In this document: positions 1 to 8,249 of the stretch, in pieces
How the letters are laid out: the number at the start of each line of letters is the position of its first letter
Numbering within the stretch: position 1 is the first letter of the stretch
Origin: DATAEG01 sp036258135
Lineage (GTDB): Bacteria > Actinomycetota > Actinomycetes > Mycobacteriales > Jatrophihabitantaceae
Reading direction: 5' to 3'
DNA: 24,186 bases
Assembly: GCA_036258135.1 (NCBI GenBank)
Contig: DATAEG010000058.1
Location: 1 to 24,186 of the forward strand
Notes under the pieces: model-generated
Told to the model about the DNA's origin: nothing
Database searches by the model: none
The model's input: only the letters and a program-made list of their open reading frames with translations
Program-made: the position numbers and the translations under genes

Positions 1-362
1 ACGACCAGGCCTGGCTGGAGAACGACTTCATCCCGACGGTGCAGAAGCGCGGTGCCGCCATCATCGAGGCCCGTGGGGCGAGCTCGGCGGCCAGCGCGGC
101 GTCCGCGGTCATCGACCACGTGCACGACTGGATGCAGGGCACCCCGGACGACGGCTGGGTGTCGATGGCGGTGGCCTCGGACGGTTCCTACGGCGTTCCG
201 GAGGGGCTGGTCAGCTCGTTCCCGTGCCGGACGAAGGACGGCGAATGGTCCATCGTTCAGGGACTGGACATCGACGACTTCTCTCGCGCCCGCATTGACG
301 CCAGCGTCGCCGAACTCGGCGAGGAACGGGACGCGGTGCGCGAACTGGGCCTCATCGGCTGA
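1..362 (+). CDS. mdh: Malate dehydrogenase, C-terminal part (5' end outside window)
   Basis: The reading frame is open from the first base (codons begin at position 3) and gives about 119 residues ending at TGA 360-362. The segments IPTVQKRGAAIIEARGASSAAS, cited here as IPTVQKRG plus IIEARGASSAAS, then DGSYGVPEGL and the ending RIDASVAELGEERDAV match the C-terminal domain of actinobacterial-type NAD-dependent malate dehydrogenase, which interconverts malate and oxaloacetate in the TCA cycle. The catalytic His and the Rossmann domain would lie upstream, outside the window. The end looks natural, and the protein finishes in GLIG as relatives do. Isocitrate dehydrogenase lies 0.7 kb downstream, so two TCA genes flank the transpeptidase gene. 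Confidence 0.93.
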   Translation, partial: DQAWLENDFIPTVQKRGAAIIEARGASSAASAASAVIDHVHDWMQGTPDDGWVSMAVASDGSYGVPEGLVSSFPCRTKDGEWSIVQGLDIDDFSRARIDASVAELGEERDAVRELGLIG

Positions 363-411
363 CCGGCGGCGTCTGGCCGCTCGCCGAGGGGTGTGCAAAG
401 GTTGATCCCTC

Positions 412-1032
412 ATGCACGGTTTCGCGGCACGGCATGGCTGGCGGGCTTACGCCCTGCCCGTGCTGATCGTCCTGACGGTCGTGGTCGTACTCCAGCCGGC
501 CGCCGGCCGCCGGCCCGCGGCCTCGGCGGCTCCTTCCGCGGCTGGTCCGGCCACGAACCAGCCGTCCTCGGCCGCTACGGCGGCGCTCGGGGCGAAGCCG
601 AAGGCCACCACCGTCCGCACCATCGGCGAGTCCACCGCCTGCCATGGCAACAAGCTCCAGGCCCTCGCTCTGGTCAGTCTGCACAAGCAGCACGTCTGGC
701 TGTGTGAACGGCAGCGCCAGGTGTACTCGACCGCAGTGACGACGGGCGCGGTGGCGCTGGGGCTCGGCACCCCGATCGGCACCTGGCAGGTGGTGGGCAA
801 GGAATCCGGTCGCTACCTCAGCGGGCCCGGCTACCGCGAATACGTCCGCTACTGGGTGCCGTTCTGGGGCCCATACGGCTTCCACGACTCGTCCTGGCAA
901 AAGATGGCCTACGGCTCCTCCGGCTACCGGCAGCACGGTTCGCACGGCTGCGTGCACATGCCGATGGCCGCGATGAAGTGGTTCTACAAGTGGGCCCGGG
1001 TGGGCACCACCACGGTCACCGTCGTCACCTGA
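412..1032 (+). CDS. Secreted L,D-transpeptidase (YkuD domain)
   Basis: This 206-residue protein starts at ATG 412 with an AAAGG ribosome site at 397-401. An N-terminal hydrophobic stretch (about residues 13-30) followed by an Ala/Pro-rich segment indicates export, either by a signal peptide or as a membrane-anchored protein. The YkuD catalytic domain covers about residues 82-206. Its signature HGSHGCVHMP places the nucleophile at Cys180 with His175 and His178 next to it, and His158 lies in GFHDS. The family forms 3-3 cross-links in peptidoglycan or attaches proteins to it. Cys77 and Cys98 are two further cysteines of the exported part that could form a disulfide (inference). It is shorter than mycobacterial Ldt proteins and lacks their Ig-like domains. 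Its neighbours, mdh and icd, are unrelated to cell-wall metabolism. Confidence 0.88.
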   Translation: MHGFAARHGWRAYALPVLIVLTVVVVLQPAAGRRPAASAAPSAAGPATNQPSSAATAALGAKPKATTVRTIGESTACHGNKLQALALVSLHKQHVWLCERQRQVYSTAVTTGAVALGLGTPIGTWQVVGKESGRYLSGPGYREYVRYWVPFWGPYGFHDSSWQKMAYGSSGYRQHGSHGCVHMPMAAMKWFYKWARVGTTTVTVVT

Positions 1033-1041
1033 TCGGCGTTG

Positions 1042-1071
1042 GCGCCTGCGCGCGACGATAAGGTCAGGCGC
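1042..1071 (+). promoter_or_regulatory. Stem-loop holding the icd ribosome binding site
   Basis: GCGCCTG (1042-1048) and CAGGCGC (1065-1071) form a perfect 7-bp inverted repeat that ends exactly against the icd ATG at 1072. The AAGG ribosome site (1060-1063) lies in the 16-base loop. It may modulate icd translation or help end ldt transcription. GC-rich 7-bp repeats also occur by chance in such a genome. Confidence 0.3.
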
Positions 1072-2292
1072 ATGGCGAAGATCGAGGTTAAGGGCATCGT
1101 CGTCGAACTCGACGGCGACGAGATGACGCGCATTATCTGGCAGTTCATCAAGGACCGGCTGATCCATCCCTACCTCGACATGACGGTCGACTACTACGAC
1201 CTCGGCATTGAGCACCGGGACGCCACCGACGACCAGGTCACCGTCGACGCCGCGAACGCCATCAAGAAGTACGGCGTCGGCGTCAAGTGCGCGACCATCA
1301 CTCCCGACGAGGCCCGGGTCGAGGAATTCGGGCTGCAACGCATGTACCGATCGCCGAACGGCACCATCCGAAACATCCTGGGCGGCGTGATCTTCCGCGA
1401 GCCGATCATCATGAGCAACGTGCCGCGGCTCGTGCCCGGTTGGACCAAGCCGATCGTCGTCGGCAGGCACGCCTTCGGTGACCAGTACCGTGCGACGGAC
1501 ATCAAGGTGCCCGGCGAGGGCGCCTTGACGTTGACCTTCACCCCAAAGGACGGCTCGGCGCCCATGGAGCTGAACGTCTTCGACTTCCCCGGCTCCGGTG
1601 TGGCGCTGGCCATGTACAACCTTGACGACTCGATCCGCGACTTCGCCCGTGCCTCGATGCGTTACGGGTTGTCCCGTCACTATCCCGTCTACCTGTCGAC
1701 GAAGAACACGATCCTCAAGGCTTACGACGGCCGCTTCAAGGACCTCTTCGCCGAGGTCTTCGAGTCGGAGTTCAAGGCCGATTTCGAGGCGGCCGGGCTG
1801 ACCTACGAGCACCGGCTGATCGACGACATGGTGGCCGCGTCGCTGAAGTGGGAGGGAGGCTACGTCTGGGCCTGCAAGAACTACGACGGCGACGTGCAGT
1901 CCGACACCGTGGCCCAGGGCTTCGGCTCATTGGGCCTGATGACCAGCGTGCTGATGACCCCGGACGGACGCACCGTCGAGGCCGAGGCCGCGCACGGCAC
2001 CGTGACGAGGCACTACCGGCTACACCAGCAGGGCAAGGCCACGTCGACGAACCCGGTCGCATCCATCTTCGCGTGGACCCGCAGCCTGGCCCACCGCGGC
2101 ATGCTCGACGGCACGCCTGAGGTCACCCACTTCGCCGAAACCCTCGAGCGGGTGTGCGTCGAGACGGTCGAATCCGGCGAGATGACCAAGGACCTGGCGC
2201 TTCTCATCAGCCCGGACGCGCCGTGGCTGACTACGGAGGACTTCCTGGCCGCGATCGACGCGAACCTTCAGAAAGCAATGGCGAGTGCCTGA
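1072..2292 (+). CDS. icd: Isocitrate dehydrogenase, NADP-dependent, dimeric type
   Basis: The 406-residue protein oxidatively decarboxylates isocitrate to 2-oxoglutarate and makes NADPH in the cytoplasm. I chose ATG 1072 because AAGG (1060-1063) sits 8 bases upstream and the protein then opens MAKIEVKGIVVELDGDEMTR, as relatives do. A TTG at 1039 is in frame but has no support. SPNGTIRNILGG is the isocitrate-binding loop, and NYDGDVQSDTVAQGFGSLG is the family signature with its metal-binding aspartates. HGTVTRHYR carries the Arg-His pair that recognises the NADP 2'-phosphate in the eukaryote-like subfamily. Length is normal for the dimeric IDH1/2-like type and far below the 740-residue monomeric type. 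Its last 8 bases overlap the start of tmsA, so the two genes are probably co-translated. Confidence 0.95.
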   Translation: MAKIEVKGIVVELDGDEMTRIIWQFIKDRLIHPYLDMTVDYYDLGIEHRDATDDQVTVDAANAIKKYGVGVKCATITPDEARVEEFGLQRMYRSPNGTIRNILGGVIFREPIIMSNVPRLVPGWTKPIVVGRHAFGDQYRATDIKVPGEGALTLTFTPKDGSAPMELNVFDFPGSGVALAMYNLDDSIRDFARASMRYGLSRHYPVYLSTKNTILKAYDGRFKDLFAEVFESEFKADFEAAGLTYEHRLIDDMVAASLKWEGGYVWACKNYDGDVQSDTVAQGFGSLGLMTSVLMTPDGRTVEAEAAHGTVTRHYRLHQQGKATSTNPVASIFAWTRSLAHRGMLDGTPEVTHFAETLERVCVETVESGEMTKDLALLISPDAPWLTTEDFLAAIDANLQKAMASA

Positions 2293-3649
2293 CCGCTCGG
2301 ACTATCTGCGTTACGTGGCGGATCTGCACGCCGCGTACGCGGCGATCCCGCCCGGGCAGCCGGTGCGGCTGCGCAAGCGCACATCGAACCTGTTCCGCCC
2401 CCGCGCGCAGGCCCCGGCCAACCTGGACGTCACACCGTTCGCGGGTGTGCTCGCGGTGGATGCGGCGGAGCGGACCGCGGACGTGCTGGGCATGACGACC
2501 TACCGCGATCTGGTGGACGCAACCCTGCAGCACGGCCTGATGCCGCTGGTGGTCCCGCAATTGAAGACCATCACCCTGGGTGGCGCGGTCACCGGGATGG
2601 GCATCGAGTCGTCCTCGTTCCGGGTCGGCGGACCGCACGAGTCGGTGCTCGAGATGGACGTGCTGACCGGCGCCGGTGAGGTGGTCACCGCGACGCCCAC
2701 CAACGACCATGCCGACCTCTTCCACGCGTTCCCGAACAGCTATGGCTCGCTTGGTTACGCGCTGCGCCTGAAGATCGAACTGGCGCGGGTAGAGCCGCAC
2801 GTCCATCTGCGCAATCTGCGTTTCGACGACGCGACGGCGGGTGCGACCGCCATCGCGTCAATCGTCGACACCGGAGAGCATGACGGACAGCGCGTCGACT
2901 TCCTGGACGGAGTCTGGTTCAGCGCTGGGGAGTGCTACCTCGTGCTCGGCACCTTCTCCCGCACTGCGCCGACCACGTCCGACTACACCGGCAGCCGCAT
3001 CTACTACCGGTCGATCCAGGAGCGTCGGGAGGATTGGCTGACCGTCCTCGACTACCTGTGGCGCTGGGACACCGACTGGTTCTGGTGCTCCCGGGCTTTT
3101 GGGGCGCAGCATCCGGTCGTGCGTCGGCTCTGGCCGCGGCGGTGGCGCCGCTCGGACGTCTACTGGAAGCTCGTCGCACTCAACCGCCGCACCGGCTTCT
3201 CGCGGTGGCGCGACCGCCGGCGCGGCATCGCCGGCCGTGAGGATGTCGTGCAGGACATCGAGGTACCCGCCGACCGCACCGCGGAGTTCCTCGCATTCCT
3301 CGACGCCGAGACCGGCATCGAACCGGTCTGGCTGTGCCCGCTGCGGCAGCGTGATCCGACCACGCGGTGGGATCTCTACGCCCTCGACCCGGACACGACG
3401 TACGTCAATATCGGGTTCTGGTCCAGCGTCGAGCTCGCCGCTGGGGACAGCGACGGTGTCCACAACCGGGCCATCGAGAAGAAGGTGGCCGAGCTCAATG
3501 GCCGCAAGTCGCTCTACTCGACGGCGTTCTACTCACCGGAGGAGTTCTGGCAGACCTACGGTGGCGCGGCGTACGACAAGGTCAAGGCGACCTACGATCC
3601 AGACGGCCGGCTGCTCAGCCTCTACGACAAGACCGTGCGAAGAAGGTGA
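2285..3649 (+). CDS. tmsA: FAD-binding oxidoreductase, probable 10-methyl fatty acid reductase TmsA
   Basis: This 454-residue protein starts at GTG 2285, inside the end of icd. It has a PCMH/VAO-type FAD domain in roughly its first 200 residues. The stretch TITLGGAVTGMGIESSSF (from about residue 95) and PHESVLEMDVLTGAGEVV are typical of the DHCR24-like branch. The gene directly after it is a cyclopropane-synthase-like methyltransferase, three bases away. This pair is the described tms arrangement: TmsB puts a methylene group on C10 of an oleoyl chain, and TmsA reduces it with NADPH to a 10-methyl (tuberculostearic-type) chain. The function therefore rests on family plus context. Overlap with icd, an NADPH producer, is suggestive but unproven. 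A generic FAD-linked oxidase is the alternative. No tmsC-like gene is visible. Confidence 0.82.
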   Translation: MPDRSDYLRYVADLHAAYAAIPPGQPVRLRKRTSNLFRPRAQAPANLDVTPFAGVLAVDAAERTADVLGMTTYRDLVDATLQHGLMPLVVPQLKTITLGGAVTGMGIESSSFRVGGPHESVLEMDVLTGAGEVVTATPTNDHADLFHAFPNSYGSLGYALRLKIELARVEPHVHLRNLRFDDATAGATAIASIVDTGEHDGQRVDFLDGVWFSAGECYLVLGTFSRTAPTTSDYTGSRIYYRSIQERREDWLTVLDYLWRWDTDWFWCSRAFGAQHPVVRRLWPRRWRRSDVYWKLVALNRRTGFSRWRDRRRGIAGREDVVQDIEVPADRTAEFLAFLDAETGIEPVWLCPLRQRDPTTRWDLYALDPDTTYVNIGFWSSVELAAGDSDGVHNRAIEKKVAELNGRKSLYSTAFYSPEEFWQTYGGAAYDKVKATYDPDGRLLSLYDKTVRRR

Positions 3650-3652
3650 CCC

Positions 3653-4903
3653 ATGCCCCGCAAACCACTCGCCAACCTGCTGCACGACATCCTAGGCGGC
3701 GTGCCGATCCGCGTCGTCGCCTACGACGGAAGTACCACTGGCCCGGTCACCCCGGACCTGACCGTCCACATCCGCAGCCCGAAGGCGCTCTCCTATCTGC
3801 TGTCCGCGCCCGGCTCACTGGGTATGGCCCGGGCCTACGTCACTGGCGAGATCGGCCTGGACGGCGATCTGTACACGGCGCTGTCCTACCTCTGGTCGGA
3901 CGCCATCGGCTCGGTGAGCTGGGCGCAGCGTCTCGACGCCCTGCGCAACATCGACCCGAAGGCGCTGCGCTGGGTCGAGGCGCCGCCCGAGGAGTACGGC
4001 GCCCGGCGCTGGCGCGACGGCTTCCGTCACTCCCGGCGGCGCGACGCCGGTGTGATCAGCCATCACTACGACGTGTCCAACACGTTCTACGAGTGGGTGC
4101 TCGGGCCGTCCATGACCTACACCTGTGCCTGCTACCCGACCGAGGCGGCCAGCCTGGAGGAGGCCCAGGCGCACAAGTACGACCTGGTCTGCCGCAAGCT
4201 CGGCCTTCAGCGCGGGATGCGGCTGCTCGACGTCGGCTGCGGCTGGGGCGGCATGGTGCGCCACGCCGCCAAGGAGTACGGCGTGCACGCGGTGGGCGTG
4301 ACCCTCTCCCGGGCCCAGGCCGAGTGGGGCGCCAAGGCGGTCGCCGCCGAAGGATTGAGCGACGTGGCCGAGGTGCGCCGCAGCGACTACCGCGACGTGT
4401 CCGAGACCGGCTTCGACGCCGTCTCGTCGATCGGGCTCACCGAGCACATCGGCCTGAAGAACCTGCCGGACTACTTCGCGTTCCTGCACGACAAGCTGCG
4501 CCCGCAGGGACGGCTGCTGAACCACTGCATCACCCGTCCGACCACCGACGAGCGGACCCGCAGGCGCGGCTTCATCGACCGGTACGTCTTTCCTGACGGC
4601 GAGCTCGAAGGCGTGGGCACGATCGTCTCGGCGATGCAGGACAACGGCTTCGAGGTCCGGCACGAGGAGAACCTCCGCGAGCACTACGCCAAGACGCTCA
4701 CCGGCTGGTGCGACAACCTGCTGGCCCACTGGGACGAGGCGGCCGCAGAGATCGGCGAGCCGAAAGCTCGGGTCTGGCTGCTCTACATGACGGGTTCGAG
4801 GCTGGGCTTCGAACGGCGCGTCATCGAGCTGCACCAGGTCCTGGGCGTGCGCTCCGACGGGGGCAGGTCGGCCATGCCGCTGCGTCCCGACTGGGGGGTT
4901 TAG
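3653..4903 (+). CDS. tmsB: SAM-dependent methyltransferase of the cyclopropane synthase family, probable TmsB
   Basis: The 416-residue protein starts at ATG 3653 after an AGAAGG ribosome site (3641-3646), three bases past the tmsA stop. It belongs to the cyclopropane-fatty-acyl-phospholipid synthase family. SAM motif I is LLDVGCGWGG at about residue 190, preceded by the substrate-domain landmarks HHYDVSNTFYEWVLG and MTYTCACYP. SIGLTEHIG carries the active-site Glu region and RLLNHCIT the bicarbonate-site Cys region of the family. It also has an N-terminal extension of about 130 residues, as CFA-type enzymes do. Paired with tmsA it most likely forms 10-methylene chains from oleoyl phospholipids rather than a cyclopropane ring. 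A plain cyclopropane synthase remains possible, since the two activities are hard to tell apart by eye. Confidence 0.85.
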   Translation: MPRKPLANLLHDILGGVPIRVVAYDGSTTGPVTPDLTVHIRSPKALSYLLSAPGSLGMARAYVTGEIGLDGDLYTALSYLWSDAIGSVSWAQRLDALRNIDPKALRWVEAPPEEYGARRWRDGFRHSRRRDAGVISHHYDVSNTFYEWVLGPSMTYTCACYPTEAASLEEAQAHKYDLVCRKLGLQRGMRLLDVGCGWGGMVRHAAKEYGVHAVGVTLSRAQAEWGAKAVAAEGLSDVAEVRRSDYRDVSETGFDAVSSIGLTEHIGLKNLPDYFAFLHDKLRPQGRLLNHCITRPTTDERTRRRGFIDRYVFPDGELEGVGTIVSAMQDNGFEVRHEENLREHYAKTLTGWCDNLLAHWDEAAAEIGEPKARVWLLYMTGSRLGFERRVIELHQVLGVRSDGGRSAMPLRPDWGV

Positions 4904-4931
4904 AAGGCCAACGCGTCCTACGCTGCATGGC

Positions 4932-6668
4932 GTGAGCCTTTCGCCGCCGATTGAAACCCCGTTGCTGCGCCGAATCCGGGAGTCGGTGATCGGCGACGAC
5001 CAGGTGCTACCCGGGCCTTACGGCCCGCGCCGGGTGACCTACGCGGACTACACCGCTTCGGGCCGGGCGCTGAGCTTCATCGAGGACTTCATCCGCGACG
5101 AAGTGCTGCCGCGCTACGCCAACACGCATACCGAGTCGAGTGGGACCGGCCTGCAGACCACGCGGTTGCGCGAGGACGCCCGCGCCATCATCCGGGAGGC
5201 CGTCGGCGGCGACGACGACACGGTGGTGATCTTCGCCGGATCTGGCTGTACCGGCGCGATCGACAAGCTCATTGGCATTCTCGGCCTGCGCATTCCGGCC
5301 GAACTGGACGACCGCTACCGCCTGCGGGACGCCATTCCCGCCGAGGATCGGCCGGTCGTGTACATAGGGCCGTTCGAGCATCACTCCAACGAGTTGCCGT
5401 GGCGTGAGTCGATCGCGGACGTGGTGACGATTCCGCAGGACGTCGACGGGCACATCGACGTCGCCGAGCTCGAGCGCCAGCTCGTCGCACACGCCGAACG
5501 GCCGCTGAAGATCGGGTCGTTCTCCGCGGCCAGCAACGTGACCGGGATCGTCAGCGACACCGACCGCATTGCGGCGCTGCTCCACACCCACGGCGCACTG
5601 TCGTTCTGGGACTTCGCCGCTGCCGCGCCTTACATCGACATCGAGATGTACGGGGACGCGGAGCGGGATCCGCTGTCGTACAAGGACGCAATCTTCCTCA
5701 GCCCGCACAAGTTCATCGGCGGACCGAGCACGCCGGGCGTGCTGGTGGTCCGCCGCGAATTGCTGCACAACCGAGTCCCGGACGTGCCCGGCGGCGGCAC
5801 CGTCGCCTACGTCAACCCCGCCGAGCACCGGTACCTGACCGATCCGGCCCATCGCGAGGAGGGCGGCACGCCAGCCATCGTCGACTCCATCCGCGCCGGG
5901 CTGGTGGTCCAACTAAAGCAGGCGGTGGGCAAGGACGTGATCCGCGAACACGAGGACTTCTACCTCCGCCAGGCCGTCGCCGCCTGGCAGCAGGAGCCGT
6001 CGATCGAGATCCTCGGCAACCTGGAGTCCGAGCGGCTCTCCATCGTTTCGTTCGTGCTGCGCTCGCCGAGCGGACGCTATCTGCATCACAACTTCGTCGT
6101 GGCCGTGCTGAACGACCTGTTCGGAATCCAGTCCCGAGGGGGGTGCTCGTGCGCCGGGCCGTATGGCCACACCCTGCTCGGCATCGACCTGGACCGCTCG
6201 CACGAGTTCGAACGGGAGATCGCGCGCGGCTGCGAGGGGATCAAGCCCGGCTGGGTCCGAGTGAACTTCAACTACTTCATCGCTCCGCCGGTGTTCGACT
6301 ACATCGTCGAGGCGGTGCGCATCGTAGCCCGCGACGGCTGGCGGCTGCTGGGCGACTATCGGTTCGACCCGGCCACCGCGCTGTGGCGGCACCGGCACGG
6401 GCCCACCGAGCCGCCGCTGCGCCTGAATCAGGTGAGCTATGACCCGGACGGCGAGATGTGCTACCCGCACCACGACGACCGAGCCGCCGAGTCCGAGCTC
6501 CGCAGCTATCTGGCGGAAGCGGCAGTCACGCTGACCGCGGCCGACCCGCCCGACCTGGCCGAGCACTACGCCTCGTCCGCGCTCAGCGACGACTTCGAGC
6601 ACCTGCGGTGGTTCGACCTGCCCGCGGCCTGCTTGACGTCCGCGCCTGAGACCGTCGCCGCGGGCTAA
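4932..6668 (+). CDS. Aminotransferase class V / cysteine desulfurase-like PLP enzyme, function unknown
   Basis: This 578-residue protein starts at GTG 4932. An ATG six bases earlier runs into a stop after two codons. The fold-type-I PLP core spans about residues 35-470. The likely PLP lysine is K260 in LSPHKFIGGPST, with the cofactor-binding aspartate in FWDFAAAAPY. RGGCSCAGPYGH (Cys405, Cys407) occupies the place where cysteine desulfurases carry their catalytic Cys loop. About 110 extra residues follow (after FDYIVEAVRIVARDGW) that I do not recognise, and the protein is longer than SufS or IscS (about 400). No suf, isc or Fe-S gene is nearby. It follows tmsB by 28 bases with no clear ribosome site, so it may belong to that operon. 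The enzyme class is secure but the substrate is not known. Confidence 0.8.
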   Translation: MSLSPPIETPLLRRIRESVIGDDQVLPGPYGPRRVTYADYTASGRALSFIEDFIRDEVLPRYANTHTESSGTGLQTTRLREDARAIIREAVGGDDDTVVIFAGSGCTGAIDKLIGILGLRIPAELDDRYRLRDAIPAEDRPVVYIGPFEHHSNELPWRESIADVVTIPQDVDGHIDVAELERQLVAHAERPLKIGSFSAASNVTGIVSDTDRIAALLHTHGALSFWDFAAAAPYIDIEMYGDAERDPLSYKDAIFLSPHKFIGGPSTPGVLVVRRELLHNRVPDVPGGGTVAYVNPAEHRYLTDPAHREEGGTPAIVDSIRAGLVVQLKQAVGKDVIREHEDFYLRQAVAAWQQEPSIEILGNLESERLSIVSFVLRSPSGRYLHHNFVVAVLNDLFGIQSRGGCSCAGPYGHTLLGIDLDRSHEFEREIARGCEGIKPGWVRVNFNYFIAPPVFDYIVEAVRIVARDGWRLLGDYRFDPATALWRHRHGPTEPPLRLNQVSYDPDGEMCYPHHDDRAAESELRSYLAEAAVTLTAADPPDLAEHYASSALSDDFEHLRWFDLPAACLTSAPETVAAG

Positions 6669-6725
6669 TGTCGGGAGTCGGAGCGAGTAGTTGAGCTCGG
6701 ACGTGGGCACGGCCAGCGTTGTTGA

Positions 6726-6742
6726 ATGGCCTCGTAGGCCAT
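6726..6742. promoter_or_regulatory. Perfect inverted repeat, candidate operator of the kynurenine cassette
   Basis: ATGGCCT (6726-6732), spacer CGT, AGGCCAT (6736-6742) is a perfect 7-3-7 inverted repeat in the 72-base gap before the dehydrogenase gene. Position and symmetry suit a binding site for a dimeric repressor of the cassette, though no regulator gene is visible in the window. It covers the first ATG of the dehydrogenase frame (6741), which argues that translation really starts further down. Confidence 0.4.
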
Positions 6743-8249
6743 GCCCGCCGGATCGCGCAGCGATCTGGTGGTGTGCGCAGAGGAGGTGTTAGCCACGCCA
6801 CGCACGGTGCGCAACTTCGTCGACGGCGCGGTCGTCGACGGGCCTCAGGAGACCTTCGAGCGGATCGACCCGGTCGACGGGTCGGTGACCGCGGTCGTGG
6901 ACCGCGCCGACGACGAGCTCGTGGACCGTGCGGTGCAGGCGGCGCGGGCGGCGCTGGCCGGGCCGTGGGGGAGCACCACAGTGGCCGAGCGGGCCGCCGT
7001 CCTGCGTCGGGCCGCCGTCATCATCGAGTCCCGCGCCGAGGAGTTCGTCGCCACCGAGGTGGCCGACACCGGCAAGCCGGTGGCCCAGGCCCGGGAGCTG
7101 GACGTGGCCCGGGCGAGCGCCAACTTCCGCTCGTTCGCCGACACCGTCAGTGCCGCGGGCCTGCCGTCCTACCTCACTGAGCTGCCCGGCGGCGGGCGGG
7201 CGCTGAACTACGCGGTACGCAAGCCGCTCGGCGTGGTGGCCGTCATCGTGCCGTGGAACCTGCCGCTCCTGCTGCTCACCTGGAAGGTGGCGCCGGCTCT
7301 CGCCTGCGGCAACGCGGTCGTGGTCAAGCCCAGCGAGAACACTCCGTCGACGGCGGCGCTCCTGGCTGAGGTGCTGGCCGAGGCCGGCCTCCCGCGCGGT
7401 GTGTACAACGTGGTGCACGGTTTCGGCGACGTCGGCGAGGCGCTGGTGAGCCACCCCGGCATCGACGGCGTGACGTTCACCGGCTCGTCGGCCACCGGCG
7501 CTCGCATCATGGCCACGGTGGCGTCGCGGGTGCGTCCGGTCTCGTTCGAGCTCGGCGGCAAGAACGCCGCCATCGTCTGCGCCGACGCCGACCTCGACCT
7601 GGCGCTCCCCGGTCTCGCCCGGTCCGTCTTCGCCAACACCGGCCAGGTGTGTCTGTGCACCGAGCGGGTTTACGTGCAACGGGCGATCTTCGACGACGTT
7701 GTCGCGGGCCTGACCGAGCGAGCCCGCGGGCTCCGATTGGGCCGGCCCCAGGCGGTCGAGACGACGACCGGCCCGCTGATCTCCGAGCCACACCGCGCGA
7801 AGGTGCTCTCCTACTACCGCCTGGCCGAGGAGGAGGGCGCCAAGACCGTCATCGGTGGCGGCATTCCGTCGATGCCCGACGAACTGGCCGGCGGATCGTG
7901 GGTGGAGCCGACGTTGTGGACCGGCCTGGACAACCAGAGCCGGATCATGCGCGAGGAGATCTTCGGGCCGTGCGCCGCCCTGGTGCCCTACGACACCGAC
8001 GACGAGGCGGTCGCCTTGGCCAACGACACCGACTACGGACTGGCCGCGGCCGTCTGGACGACGGACCTGAGCCGCGGGCACACCTTGGCCGCCCGGATGA
8101 ACGTGGGCATGGCCTGGGTGAACACCTGGTTCCTGCGTGACCTCCGCTCGCCGTTCGGCGGGGTGGGGCTCTCCGGGATCGGCCGAGAGGGCGGCCGGTT
8201 CTCCCTTGACTTCTACACCGAGCCCACCAACGTCTGCATTCTGTTATGA
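6741..8249 (+). CDS. nbaE: 2-aminomuconic 6-semialdehyde dehydrogenase (aldehyde dehydrogenase family)
   Basis: The protein is an NAD-dependent aldehyde dehydrogenase of up to 502 residues. Numbered from ATG 6741, the general base is E270 in FELGGKNAA, the catalytic nucleophile is C304 in NTGQVCLCTERV, and VPWNLPLLLLTWK is the NAD-binding strand. It belongs to the 2-hydroxymuconic/2-aminomuconic semialdehyde group. The three following genes fix the substrate as 2-aminomuconic semialdehyde, oxidised to 2-aminomuconate. The start is uncertain. ATG 6741 lies in a palindrome, a strong AGGAGG is at 6781-6786, and GTG 6786 and GTG 6807 are in frame. The conserved family sequence begins near VRNFVDG (6807), so a start after 6780 is likely. 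It overlaps the next gene by ATGA. Confidence 0.85.
   Translation: MPAGSRSDLVVCAEEVLATPRTVRNFVDGAVVDGPQETFERIDPVDGSVTAVVDRADDELVDRAVQAARAALAGPWGSTTVAERAAVLRRAAVIIESRAEEFVATEVADTGKPVAQARELDVARASANFRSFADTVSAAGLPSYLTELPGGGRALNYAVRKPLGVVAVIVPWNLPLLLLTWKVAPALACGNAVVVKPSENTPSTAALLAEVLAEAGLPRGVYNVVHGFGDVGEALVSHPGIDGVTFTGSSATGARIMATVASRVRPVSFELGGKNAAIVCADADLDLALPGLARSVFANTGQVCLCTERVYVQRAIFDDVVAGLTERARGLRLGRPQAVETTTGPLISEPHRAKVLSYYRLAEEEGAKTVIGGGIPSMPDELAGGSWVEPTLWTGLDNQSRIMREEIFGPCAALVPYDTDDEAVALANDTDYGLAAAVWTTDLSRGHTLAARMNVGMAWVNTWFLRDLRSPFGGVGLSGIGREGGRFSLDFYTEPTNVCILL

Noticed and set aside
352..1812. Long minus-strand open frame opposite ldt and icd (and similar ones at 3815-4834, 6789-8081 and 22822-24168)
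   Set aside because: These are antisense shadows of high-GC genes with no domain, no ribosome site and protein-like sequence only on the plus strand.
6789..6791. TTA codon near the dehydrogenase start as a bldA-type control
   Set aside because: TTA also occurs as the last sense codon of the same gene and inside the YihY gene near 14816, so it is not restricted to a special gene, and 6789 may not even be translated.
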